From contig CBIHLM010000016.1 in the NCBI GenBank assembly GCA_966210515.1, positions 1 to 64,000 of the forward strand: a stretch of DNA of 64,000 nucleotides, read 5' to 3'. The stretch is from Paradesertivirga sp966210515. Lineage in GTDB: Bacteria > Bacteroidota > Bacteroidia > Sphingobacteriales > Sphingobacteriaceae. Numbering within the stretch: position 1 is the first letter of the stretch; the number at the start of each line of letters is the position of its first letter. Of this stretch, positions 44,064 through 51,435 are shown one piece after another. The notes beneath the pieces are model-generated. The model did not search any database and was not told the DNA's origin. It saw only the letters and a program-made list of their open reading frames with translations. Position numbers and translations under genes: made by a program.

Positions 44064-44144
44064 AGACGTATCAAAGTTTTATAGGTAAATAATACTTATA
44101 AAATTATACATTAAATTTGATAAACAAAATTTTTGTTCATTTAT

Positions 44145-44486
44145 ATGAAACTTAAAGACATAGTAGACAAATCTCTTAAAGATCAGAACCGTTCCTTAAG
44201 TTGGCTTGCAGCGGAAATGAATAAAACCTTTGATGGCCTAAAGCTGAGTTTAGTTAAAGGCTCGATAAAGTACACGGATATTAGAAAAATGGCGGAAGTA
44301 CTAAAGGTTCCCGCCTCAACTTTCTTTTTAGAGGAGGGTGATTTTGAAAATATGGTTTCAGAAGAAAGGGTAGAATATTCAAGTTTACGATCTGAACTTA
44401 ACAGTTGCCGAGAATTGGCTACCACGTTAAAAAATCAAATACAGGATAAAGAAAGAATAATTGAACTTTTAAGCAGGAAAAGCTAA
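44145..44486 (+). CDS. XRE-like HTH protein with coiled-coil tail
   Basis: A 113-aa protein from ATG 44145. Residues about 15-62 resemble a Cro/C1-type HTH (LSWLAAEMNKTFDGLKLSLVKG...IRKMAEVLKVPASTFF). Residues 70-110 are a predicted coiled coil (SSLRSELNSCRELATTLKNQ), probably for dimerisation. It ends in a 4-bp CTAA overlap with convergent trmD. Divergent from the 88-aa gene; together they look like a small regulatory cassette. Confidence 0.65.
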   Translation: MKLKDIVDKSLKDQNRSLSWLAAEMNKTFDGLKLSLVKGSIKYTDIRKMAEVLKVPASTFFLEEGDFENMVSEERVEYSSLRSELNSCRELATTLKNQIQDKERIIELLSRKS

Positions 44487-45160
44487 TCCTTTAAAAGGTC
44501 TGGCCTACGCTGTTTGGTTCTTTCCAGAGCCTGCTCATCACGCCAGGCATCAATCTTAGCAGGATTTCCACTTAATAGGATATCAGGCACTTTGTGACCT
44601 TTCCAATCAGCCGGACGAGTATAAATGGGTGCATCTAACAGCTCCCCCTGAAAAGAGTCTGATAACGCAGATGTCTCATCAGATAACACACCGGGGATTA
44701 GCCTTACAACAGCATCCACCAAAACTGCAGCAGGCAATTCGCCGCCCGACAGAACATAATCTCCAATAGAAATTTCACGCGTAACGAAAATGTCGCGGAT
44801 CCGCTGATCAATTCCTTTATAATGCCCGGCAAGGATTATTATATTCTTTTTTGAGGAAAGGTGATTGGCAATACTCTGGCTTAAAACATCCCCATCCGGA
44901 CTCATAAATATTACTTCATCGTAATCTCTCTCAGACTTCAATTTTTCGATACAAGCTGCAAACGGTTCTATAGACATCACCATCCCACTTCCACCACCGT
45001 AGGGATAATCATCAACATTCTTATGCTTATTGGTAGAATAATCGCGAAGATTATGTACCACTATTTCCACAAGTCCTTTGTTTTGTGCACGTTGTAAAAT
45101 TGAATGAGCAAAAGGACTTTCAAGTAAAGCGGGGAGGACGGTGATTATATCAAAACGCAT
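44483..45160 (-). CDS. trmD: tRNA (guanine37-N1)-methyltransferase
   Basis: A 225-aa protein with TrmD signatures MRFDIITVLPALLESPF, DYPYGGGSGMVM, LAGHYKGIDQRI and SIGDYVLSGGELPA, the knotted SAM-binding site. It methylates G37 of tRNAs to prevent frameshifting. It lies 33 bp downstream of rimM in the conserved order rpsP-rimM-trmD. Confidence 0.97.
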   Translation of the reverse strand: MRFDIITVLPALLESPFAHSILQRAQNKGLVEIVVHNLRDYSTNKHKNVDDYPYGGGSGMVMSIEPFAACIEKLKSERDYDEVIFMSPDGDVLSQSIANHLSSKKNIIILAGHYKGIDQRIRDIFVTREISIGDYVLSGGELPAAVLVDAVVRLIPGVLSDETSALSDSFQGELLDAPIYTRPADWKGHKVPDILLSGNPAKIDAWRDEQALERTKQRRPDLLKD

Positions 45161-45193
45161 TTTACAAAGATAAAGATAGCAGCCGGAACAAGC

Positions 45194-45721
45194 CTATTGA
45201 TTAGTATAAACTTCAATCAAGCCGTCAGGAAGAATAACTTTCAGTACTCCCTCCTCCTCATCAATTTCCTGAATTATTTCATCATTTAAAGGGAACATTA
45301 TCTCAGTAAATTTATAAGGCACCACCGCAATAAATTGCTGAGGATATTCATGCACTTCAACTATTTCTCCTAACTCCCCGTACTTCTCATCATGTACGAT
45401 ATAGCCTTTAAGATCGGTATAAAAAAATTCGTCCTCTCCGCGCTCCGGCATTTTTGTATTTGGGAGATATAGTTGTTTCCGAACCAGCTTTTCAGCCTTT
45501 TCAATGGTGTCTACATCTTCAAAATAAAAATACCCGGTTTTATTAGCTTGCAATTTATAGGTAGAAGTAAAAAAAGGAACCAATTTGTTATTAATCTCCA
45601 GAAATACAGAGTCGAGTTCCAGTTCTTCATATTGGTCGAATTCAAAATACACCTGAACCTCACCTTTAAGACCCTTGGTTTTTGTAATGTATCCTATATA
45701 AAAACTGTCTTCAATATTCAT
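45194..45721 (-). CDS. rimM: 16S rRNA processing protein RimM
   Basis: A 175-aa protein with the N-terminal FYIGYITKTKGLKGEVQVYF domain and the C-terminal PRC-barrel (FFYTDLKGYIVHD...LGEIVEVHEYPQQFIAVV). It binds S19 and assists 30S head maturation. Same strand as rpsP and trmD; a terminator-like hairpin separates it from rpsP. Confidence 0.95.
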   Translation of the reverse strand: MNIEDSFYIGYITKTKGLKGEVQVYFEFDQYEELELDSVFLEINNKLVPFFTSTYKLQANKTGYFYFEDVDTIEKAEKLVRKQLYLPNTKMPERGEDEFFYTDLKGYIVHDEKYGELGEIVEVHEYPQQFIAVVPYKFTEIMFPLNDEIIQEIDEEEGVLKVILPDGLIEVYTNQ

Positions 45722-45728
45722 TTTTAAA

Positions 45729-45758
45729 GATGTGAGATGTGAGACATTAGACTTGAGA
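45729..45758. repeat. Degenerate 7-bp tandem repeat
   Basis: Four in-phase heptamers (TGTGAGA, TGTGAGA, CATTAGA, CTTGAGA) in the rpsP-rimM gap. The unit TNTGAGA is shared with the repeat at 34572-34613 (opposite strand). Confidence 0.55.
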
Positions 45759-45790
45759 AAGCGTGCTAGTCCAACGCTATAAACATAAAA

Positions 45791-45819
45791 GCGCCATTAC
45801 GAATATTTCATAATGGCGC
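45791..45819 (-). terminator. Terminator between rpsP and rimM
   Basis: A 9-bp stem GCGCCATTA / TAATGGCGC with an 11-nt loop; on the minus strand it is followed by TTTTATGTTTAT. It probably limits read-through from rpsP into rimM-trmD. Confidence 0.75.
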
Positions 45820-45838
45820 CTTAAATAAGATTAGAAAA

Positions 45839-46426
45839 CTACTCAGCGTCTTTAGCCGGAGTTTCTTCAGTTTCGGCTGGAGCTTCAGCTGCAACTTCTG
45901 TTTCAGTAGCAGCTTCTGGAGCAACTTCTGTTTCAGCAACTTCTTCCTCTACAACCTCTTCAGCAACAGGAGCATTCTTTGCAGCTAATGCAGCAGCTCT
46001 GTCTTGTTTTTTCTTAGATTCAGCAGCTAAAGCAGCTTTTCTTGCTTCTTCTTTAGAAGAGCTTAAGCTTTCTTTTTTGCCTTCAATCTTAGCACCTTTT
46101 CCTTGTACCCACTCGTTAAATTTGGCTTCTGCCTGCTCTGCAGTTAAAGCACCTTTTTTAACACCGCCTTCAAGATGTTTTTTGTAAAGAACACCTTTGT
46201 AAGAAAGTATAGCACGACAAGTATCCGTAGGTTGTGCACCGCTGTTTACCCACTCTAATGCTTTTTCGAAATTAATATCGATTGTAGCAGGGTTGGTGTT
46301 TGGGTTGTAAGAACCTAAACGCTCAATGAACTTTCCGTCTCTGGGAGAACGAGAATCTGCCACTACTACATGGTAAAAAGGCTTTCCTTTTTTACCGAAT
46401 CTTTGCAATCTGATTTTAGTTGCCAT
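45839..46426 (-). CDS. rpsP: 30S ribosomal protein S16, extended
   Basis: A 195-aa protein. Residues 1-80 are S16 (MATKIRLQRFGKKGKPFYHV, ADSRSPRDGKFIERLGSYNP). The remaining 115 residues form a charged tail rich in Ala, Glu and Lys, ending in repeated EVAxEA-type segments; such tails are usual in Bacteroidota S16. A TATCTTTG -7 element lies at 46480-46487. Confidence 0.97.
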   Translation of the reverse strand: MATKIRLQRFGKKGKPFYHVVVADSRSPRDGKFIERLGSYNPNTNPATIDINFEKALEWVNSGAQPTDTCRAILSYKGVLYKKHLEGGVKKGALTAEQAEAKFNEWVQGKGAKIEGKKESLSSSKEEARKAALAAESKKKQDRAAALAAKNAPVAEEVVEEEVAETEVAPEAATETEVAAEAPAETEETPAKDAE

Positions 46427-46479
46427 TTCTTTTTGTTTATGTATTCAACATAGTTCCCGGAGTGTATTCTGCGGGGCTG

Positions 46480-46487
46480 CAAAGATA
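46480..46487 (-). promoter_or_regulatory. -7 promoter element of rpsP
   Basis: TATCTTTG on the minus strand matches TAnnTTTG, 53 bp before the rpsP ATG. The -33 region is only T-rich. Confidence 0.6.
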
Positions 46488-46602
46488 GTAATTATATCAA
46501 TTAAAAAAAGATAAATGCCTGTTTTTATACTGTTTACTAAAAAGCTCAATCCAACTACTACATCTTATGATTTGATCGACAAAAACCGTACGCCTAAAAC
46601 TA

Positions 46603-47169
46603 TTAAAGCCCGCGCTCGATATAATCTATCAGGCAATGGATCACTTTAATGTGTATTTCCTGGGCTCTATCAGAAAACTCAGACTTAGGGGCCCTGATTT
46701 CCACATCGCATAAAGATGCCATTTTCCCTCCTTCTTTCCCGGTAAGGCCAATTACTTTCATTCCTTTTTCCCTTGCGCTCTTAATGGCGTTAAGAATATT
46801 TTCCGAATTTCCACTGGTGCTTATCGCGAACAGCACATCATTTTGCTGCCCGATTGCTTCTACCATCCGGGAAAAAACAAATGCATATCCATAATCATTT
46901 GAAACACAAGACAAATGTGAAGGATCAGAGATAGACAATGCTGGTAAGGCCCTTCTGTCGCCTCTGTAACGGCCGGAAAGCTCTTCTGCAAAATGCATGG
47001 CATCACACATCGAACCGCCGTTTCCGCAGGATATCACTTTATTGCCAGATTTTATAGCGTCAGATAAAATATCACCTGCCGCTTTAATCTTGATAAAATT
47101 TTCCTCATCAGCTAAAAAAGCATTTAAAACTGCCTGAGCTTCCAGGAAATGTTGCTTAATGTTATGCAT
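46603..47169 (-). CDS. gmhA: Phosphoheptose isomerase
   Basis: A 188-aa SIS-domain protein with CGNGGSMCDAMHFAEELSGRYRGDR, ISTSGNSENIL and the C-terminal EIHIKVIHCLIDYIE. It isomerises sedoheptulose-7-phosphate to D-glycero-D-manno-heptose-7-phosphate for lipopolysaccharide heptose. DiaA is the closest paralogue family, but the metal-binding His/Glu pattern favours GmhA. The adenylyltransferase of the same pathway is at 60982. Confidence 0.9.
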   Translation of the reverse strand: MHNIKQHFLEAQAVLNAFLADEENFIKIKAAGDILSDAIKSGNKVISCGNGGSMCDAMHFAEELSGRYRGDRRALPALSISDPSHLSCVSNDYGYAFVFSRMVEAIGQQNDVLFAISTSGNSENILNAIKSAREKGMKVIGLTGKEGGKMASLCDVEIRAPKSEFSDRAQEIHIKVIHCLIDYIERGL

Positions 47170-47191
47170 TAAAGACTTGTCGACAAGAGTG

Positions 47192-48166
47192 TTAAAGTGA
47201 TAGTATATCTAGAATTTTCAAAAGAGAAGGATTCACTTCAGAAATATGCTTAATTGCATTATGAAAAGGTGTGTAATGTATATTACCATTAACAATCCCT
47301 ATCATTTCGCCTTTACGTCCGCTCATCAGAGCTTCTACGGCCGCAACTCCTGTTCTGCTCGCCAATACCCGATCCATACACGAAGGACGACCACCACGTT
47401 GGATGTGCCCTAAAATCGACAATCGGGTATCATAGTTAGGGAACTTCTCTTTAATTTGCGACGCGATCTCAAATCCGCCTGCATTATCGCCTTCAGCAAC
47501 TATGATAATTTTTGAAGATTTGTCTTTCCGGCCCTCTTCTAACCGCTTAAATAAATGTTCTGTATCTGTCTTTGACTCGGGGATCAGAATAGCCTCCGCT
47601 CCGGCGCCAATTCCGCTCCGTAAAGCAATAAGCCCCGAATCGCGTCCCATTACCTCCACGATAAATAATCTGTCATGAGACTCGGCCGTATCCCTGATCT
47701 TATCGACCGCATCAATCACCGTATTTATAGCGGTATCGTATCCAATGGTAAAATCGGTTCCAATTAAGTCGTTATCTATGGTTCCGGGAATACCGACAAT
47801 TGGAAAGTTAAACTCCTGAATAAAAGCCTGAGCACCGGTGAAGCTACCTTCTCCTCCAATTACTACAACGGCATCGATATTATTTTTCTGCAATTGTTCA
47901 TAGGCACGGAGCCGGCCTTCTTTAGTCCTAAAAGCTTCGCTTCGGAATGTCTTCAGGACTGTTCCTCCTCGTTGAATGATATTGGCTACTGATTTACGAT
48001 CCATGGTAATAAACTCACCATTCAGCATACCTTCAAAACCACGCATAATTCCGGTTACCTGAAGATTATAGTATAAACCTGCCCTAACGACCGCCCTTAT
48101 GGCAGCATTCATTCCGGGTGCATCACCACCCGAGGTTAAAACACCTATGTTTTTTATTTCGCTCAT
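47192..48166 (-). CDS. pfkA: ATP-dependent 6-phosphofructokinase
   Basis: A 324-aa protein with TSGGDAPGMNAAIRAVVR, GGEGSFTGAQ, the catalytic TIDNDLIGTDFTIGYDTA, EVMGRDSGLIAL and a C-terminal HIQRGGRPS. The GG at the nucleotide site indicates ATP rather than PPi as donor. It starts 2 bp after the dsbD stop, so the two are co-transcribed. Confidence 0.96.
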   Translation of the reverse strand: MSEIKNIGVLTSGGDAPGMNAAIRAVVRAGLYYNLQVTGIMRGFEGMLNGEFITMDRKSVANIIQRGGTVLKTFRSEAFRTKEGRLRAYEQLQKNNIDAVVVIGGEGSFTGAQAFIQEFNFPIVGIPGTIDNDLIGTDFTIGYDTAINTVIDAVDKIRDTAESHDRLFIVEVMGRDSGLIALRSGIGAGAEAILIPESKTDTEHLFKRLEEGRKDKSSKIIIVAEGDNAGGFEIASQIKEKFPNYDTRLSILGHIQRGGRPSCMDRVLASRTGVAAVEALMSGRKGEMIGIVNGNIHYTPFHNAIKHISEVNPSLLKILDILSL

Positions 48167-48167
48167 A

Positions 48168-50216
48168 TTATTGTGTAGAAAATGCGACTATTCCGCTATC
48201 TAAGAAATCTATATAATTCTTTACGTCCAAATTAAAGGCCTGAGGCGGAACAAGTGTTTTACCTTCAGAATTTACGATTACGTAATAGGGCTGAGAATTT
48301 GTTTTAAAATTCCTTGTTTGTAAATCGCTCCATTTGTTGCCCAAAGTTTTGATTTTTTTACCGGTTTCCGAAACATATTTTTCGTTTTCGGCTAATTCTG
48401 TCTTGTCATCCACATACAGGGAGATAATAACATATTCGTTTTTTAAACGGTTCAGAACTTGTGCTTCTGACCAAACAGATGCTTCCATTTTACGGCAGTT
48501 AGTACAGCTCCAGCCTGTGAAATCAAGCAGAACGGGTTTGTTAACAGCTTTTGAATAAGCTAAGCCTTCTTCATAATCATAAAAAGCATCCAGTCCATGT
48601 GGTGCATGAAAAAGTTCAGCGTATTTTTTTTGAGTTAAATGCCCCGACGAGGTTTGGAATGATTTTGAATACAGATCGAACTCCTGAGTTGTTTGAGGAG
48701 GCAACCAGGCGCTTATTCCTTTCAAAGGAGCTCCCCATAATCCTGGTATCATATAAATCGTAAAACCTAAAACCATCATGGCAAAAAACAACCTGGTTAG
48801 TGAAATAAATCCAACTTCAACATCATGTGAGAGTTTAAATTTACCTAAAAGATATAATCCCCAAACGCCAAAAATCACGATCCAGATCACCAAAAATATA
48901 TCACGATCCAAAATATTCCAATGATATGCTAAATCAACGTTCGACAAAAATTTAAATGCCAGTGCTAGTTCTAAAAAACCTAATGAAACCTTCACAGCAT
49001 TCATCCATCCGCCAGATTTGGGCATTTCCTTTAACCAGGATGGGAAAATTGCAAAAAGAGTAAAAGGTATCGCCAAGGCCGCTGAAAATCCCAGCATACC
49101 TATTGCCGGACCAAGATATGCACCTTTAGAAACTGTCTCGACTAACAGCGTTCCGATAATAGGTCCGGTGCACGAAAAAGACACAAGAGCTAAGGTAAAG
49201 GCCATGAAAAACAAACCAACAAATCCGCCTTTATTCGATTTCTCGTCCATTTTATTCACCAGAGACGATGGCAAGGTTATTTCGAATGCTCCTAAAAAAG
49301 ATATTGCAAAAATTATCAATATCGCGAAGAACAAAAGATTGAATACTGCACTACTCGCCGCTTCATTTAACGCCGATGCACCAAAAATCGCGGTTATCAA
49401 CAAACCGAGCGCAACATATATGATGATGATGGAAATGCCATATATCAGAGCACTTTGCACTCCTTTCGCTTTTGAACCAGCTCTTTTCGTGAAAAACGAA
49501 ACAGTAAGTGGAATCATCGGGTAAATACATGGCATGAAAAAAGCCAGCAAACCTCCGATAAATCCGGCAATAAAAATTCCTATTAATGAGCTATCCTTTT
49601 CCTTAGGCTCTGCGCTCAGTTTTTTTACAGATGAGGCTTTTGAAACGACAGTGTCGGGAGCAACTACTTTAGCTTTTTCTAATGTATCCTGAAAGGGAGT
49701 ACTAGTTGTCTGGGTACCTTCATTCGCAATTAACTCCGGAGGAGTAAGTACAGCCGGTGCAGCTTTGTAAGCTACCGGAAGACTAAACTCCAATTCCTCT
49801 GGGGGAAGACATTTTTGGTCGTTACAAACCATAAATTCCACGGTTCCCTTTATCGAACCAGCATAATTTACTTTAATAAGCTGTTTAAAAACAACCTGTT
49901 TTTCATGCCAGGCAATTTTCATCTTAAAATTAGTGTCGAAGCTGCTTATTGCTTTCGGTGATTCCGAAACCTTTCCAATTAAGGTGTAATCTTTAGAGGG
50001 AGTGAAGGTGAAAGATGTTGGAATAGGACCTCCTTCTTCTATAAATTGAGAATAAACATGCCAACCTGGCTGAATATCAGCTACCATTCTGATTTCTACT
50101 TTATTTTCGCCAAGGTTTACTGATGAAAAGGACCATTTTACAGGTTCTTCAATTTGAGCGGTTGCTGCCAGACTGGAAATTAAAATCCCCAATAAGCATA
50201 CTATTAAGTTCTTCAT
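48168..50216 (-). CDS. dsbD: Thiol:disulfide interchange protein DsbD-like
   Basis: A 682-aa protein: a signal peptide (about 1-20), an N-terminal periplasmic DsbD-alpha-like domain (to about 190, with CNDQKCLPP), an eight-helix DsbD/CcdA membrane domain (about 210-480, with FFMPCIYPMIPL and SFSCTGPIIG) and a C-terminal thioredoxin domain with CTNC at 571-574. It passes electrons from cytoplasmic thioredoxin to periplasmic thiols. Upstream of pfkA with a 1-bp gap. Confidence 0.94.
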   Translation of the reverse strand: MKNLIVCLLGILISSLAATAQIEEPVKWSFSSVNLGENKVEIRMVADIQPGWHVYSQFIEEGGPIPTSFTFTPSKDYTLIGKVSESPKAISSFDTNFKMKIAWHEKQVVFKQLIKVNYAGSIKGTVEFMVCNDQKCLPPEELEFSLPVAYKAAPAVLTPPELIANEGTQTTSTPFQDTLEKAKVVAPDTVVSKASSVKKLSAEPKEKDSSLIGIFIAGFIGGLLAFFMPCIYPMIPLTVSFFTKRAGSKAKGVQSALIYGISIIIIYVALGLLITAIFGASALNEAASSAVFNLLFFAILIIFAISFLGAFEITLPSSLVNKMDEKSNKGGFVGLFFMAFTLALVSFSCTGPIIGTLLVETVSKGAYLGPAIGMLGFSAALAIPFTLFAIFPSWLKEMPKSGGWMNAVKVSLGFLELALAFKFLSNVDLAYHWNILDRDIFLVIWIVIFGVWGLYLLGKFKLSHDVEVGFISLTRLFFAMMVLGFTIYMIPGLWGAPLKGISAWLPPQTTQEFDLYSKSFQTSSGHLTQKKYAELFHAPHGLDAFYDYEEGLAYSKAVNKPVLLDFTGWSCTNCRKMEASVWSEAQVLNRLKNEYVIISLYVDDKTELAENEKYVSETGKKIKTLGNKWSDLQTRNFKTNSQPYYVIVNSEGKTLVPPQAFNLDVKNYIDFLDSGIVAFSTQ

Positions 50217-50222
50217 TAATAT

Positions 50223-50993
50223 TTATTTATATACGAATGCTATTTCCTTGAAATTATACTTACGCAATTCTCCTGCAAATAATACTTCAAGAAAACCATT
50301 TTTATCGACACCGGAAATGATTCCCTCAACTTCCTGCTCGCCAATTTTAAAGGTGTGCACTTTATTTAGTTTATAGAGACTCTTTAAATACTGCTGTTCA
50401 ATCAAACTGTGTTTACCGGCTCGCAATTGCAAATAGCGCCGTTCAATTGATTGGCAAAGTTCAGCTAGTACAGCATTTATATCATAATCCTGATGTAAGA
50501 TTTTCTTCAAAGAGGTAACATTTTTAATATTTGGAGGAAAATCCAACTGATTGATGTTCAAACCAATACCAATTACAGCGTATTTAAGAGTATTTCCCCG
50601 CAGGATATTCTCAATTAAAACTCCCCCCAATTTATAATCTCCAAAAAAAATATCATTTGGCCATTTAATTTTAACTCCCGCTCCAATAATTTTGAACAAT
50701 ACATCGTTAATAGCTATACTTATGGATTGGTTCAGCAAAAACTGCTTTTCCGGACTAAGAAAAGTGGGGAGCAACAACAGACTAAAGGTTAAATTTTTGC
50801 CAGGTTCAGAACACCAGGTGTTGTTCACCTGTCCACGACCGGCAAATTGTTCTTCTGCCAATATAACAGTGCCCTCGGGCAATGGCGTGGATTTTGTCAA
50901 CTCTTTTTTGAGATAATCATTTGTAGAATCAACACGCTTTAATGTTACTACATTTTGGCCAACAAATAGTCTTGAAAAAGTGTTATTTTGCAA
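50223..50993 (-). CDS. birA: Biotin--[acetyl-CoA-carboxylase] ligase
   Basis: A 256-aa catalytic BirA without the N-terminal DNA-binding domain: VDSTNDYLKK, EEQFAGRGQVNNTWCSEPGKNLTFSLL, KIKWPNDIFFGDYKLGGVLIE and a small C-terminal SH3-like domain. The start is TTG (50991-50993): no ATG exists between it and the preceding in-frame stop, and the N-terminus fits. It attaches biotin to carboxyl carriers. Divergent from rsfS, 46 bp apart. Confidence 0.95.
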   Translation of the reverse strand: MQNNTFSRLFVGQNVVTLKRVDSTNDYLKKELTKSTPLPEGTVILAEEQFAGRGQVNNTWCSEPGKNLTFSLLLLPTFLSPEKQFLLNQSISIAINDVLFKIIGAGVKIKWPNDIFFGDYKLGGVLIENILRGNTLKYAVIGIGLNINQLDFPPNIKNVTSLKKILHQDYDINAVLAELCQSIERRYLQLRAGKHSLIEQQYLKSLYKLNKVHTFKIGEQEVEGIISGVDKNGFLEVLFAGELRKYNFKEIAFVYK

Positions 50994-51039
50994 ACTAATC
51001 GGAGTAATTGTTAAATTTATCCAAAACTAATTTTTTTTA

Positions 51040-51414
51040 ATGTTAAAAAACAAAGCAATTAATGAATCCACTTTCACTTCAGAGCTAGCCATACATGGCA
51101 TACAAGAAAAGAAGGGAAATGAAATTGTAAGATTAGATTTAAGAAATATAAACAGTTCAGTAGCAGATTATTTCGTTGTCTGCCATGCTGAATCTTCAAC
51201 TCAGGTGAAAGCTATAGCCTCGAGCGTCGAAGAAGAAGTGTTTAAAGCATCCAAGCAGCACCCTTACAGAATTGAAGGACTTGAACATGGAGAATGGGTT
51301 TTATTGGATTACATAGATGTGGTGGTACATATCTTTAAAACTGATAAAAGAGAATTCTATGGAATAGAAGACCTATGGGGAGATGCAGAAATGAAATATT
51401 ATCAAAGTGCCTGA
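51040..51414 (+). CDS. rsfS: Ribosomal silencing factor
   Basis: A 124-aa RsfS/Iojap protein: VRLDLRNINSSVADYFVVCHAES at about 30-52, HPYRIEGLEHGEWVLLDYIDVVVHIF and REFYGIEDLWGDAE. It binds L14 and blocks subunit joining in nutrient limitation. It is followed 21 bp later by ftsH, probably in one operon. Confidence 0.96.
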   Translation: MLKNKAINESTFTSELAIHGIQEKKGNEIVRLDLRNINSSVADYFVVCHAESSTQVKAIASSVEEEVFKASKQHPYRIEGLEHGEWVLLDYIDVVVHIFKTDKREFYGIEDLWGDAEMKYYQSA

Positions 51415-51435
51415 TGGCCACCATCTATAATTGAA

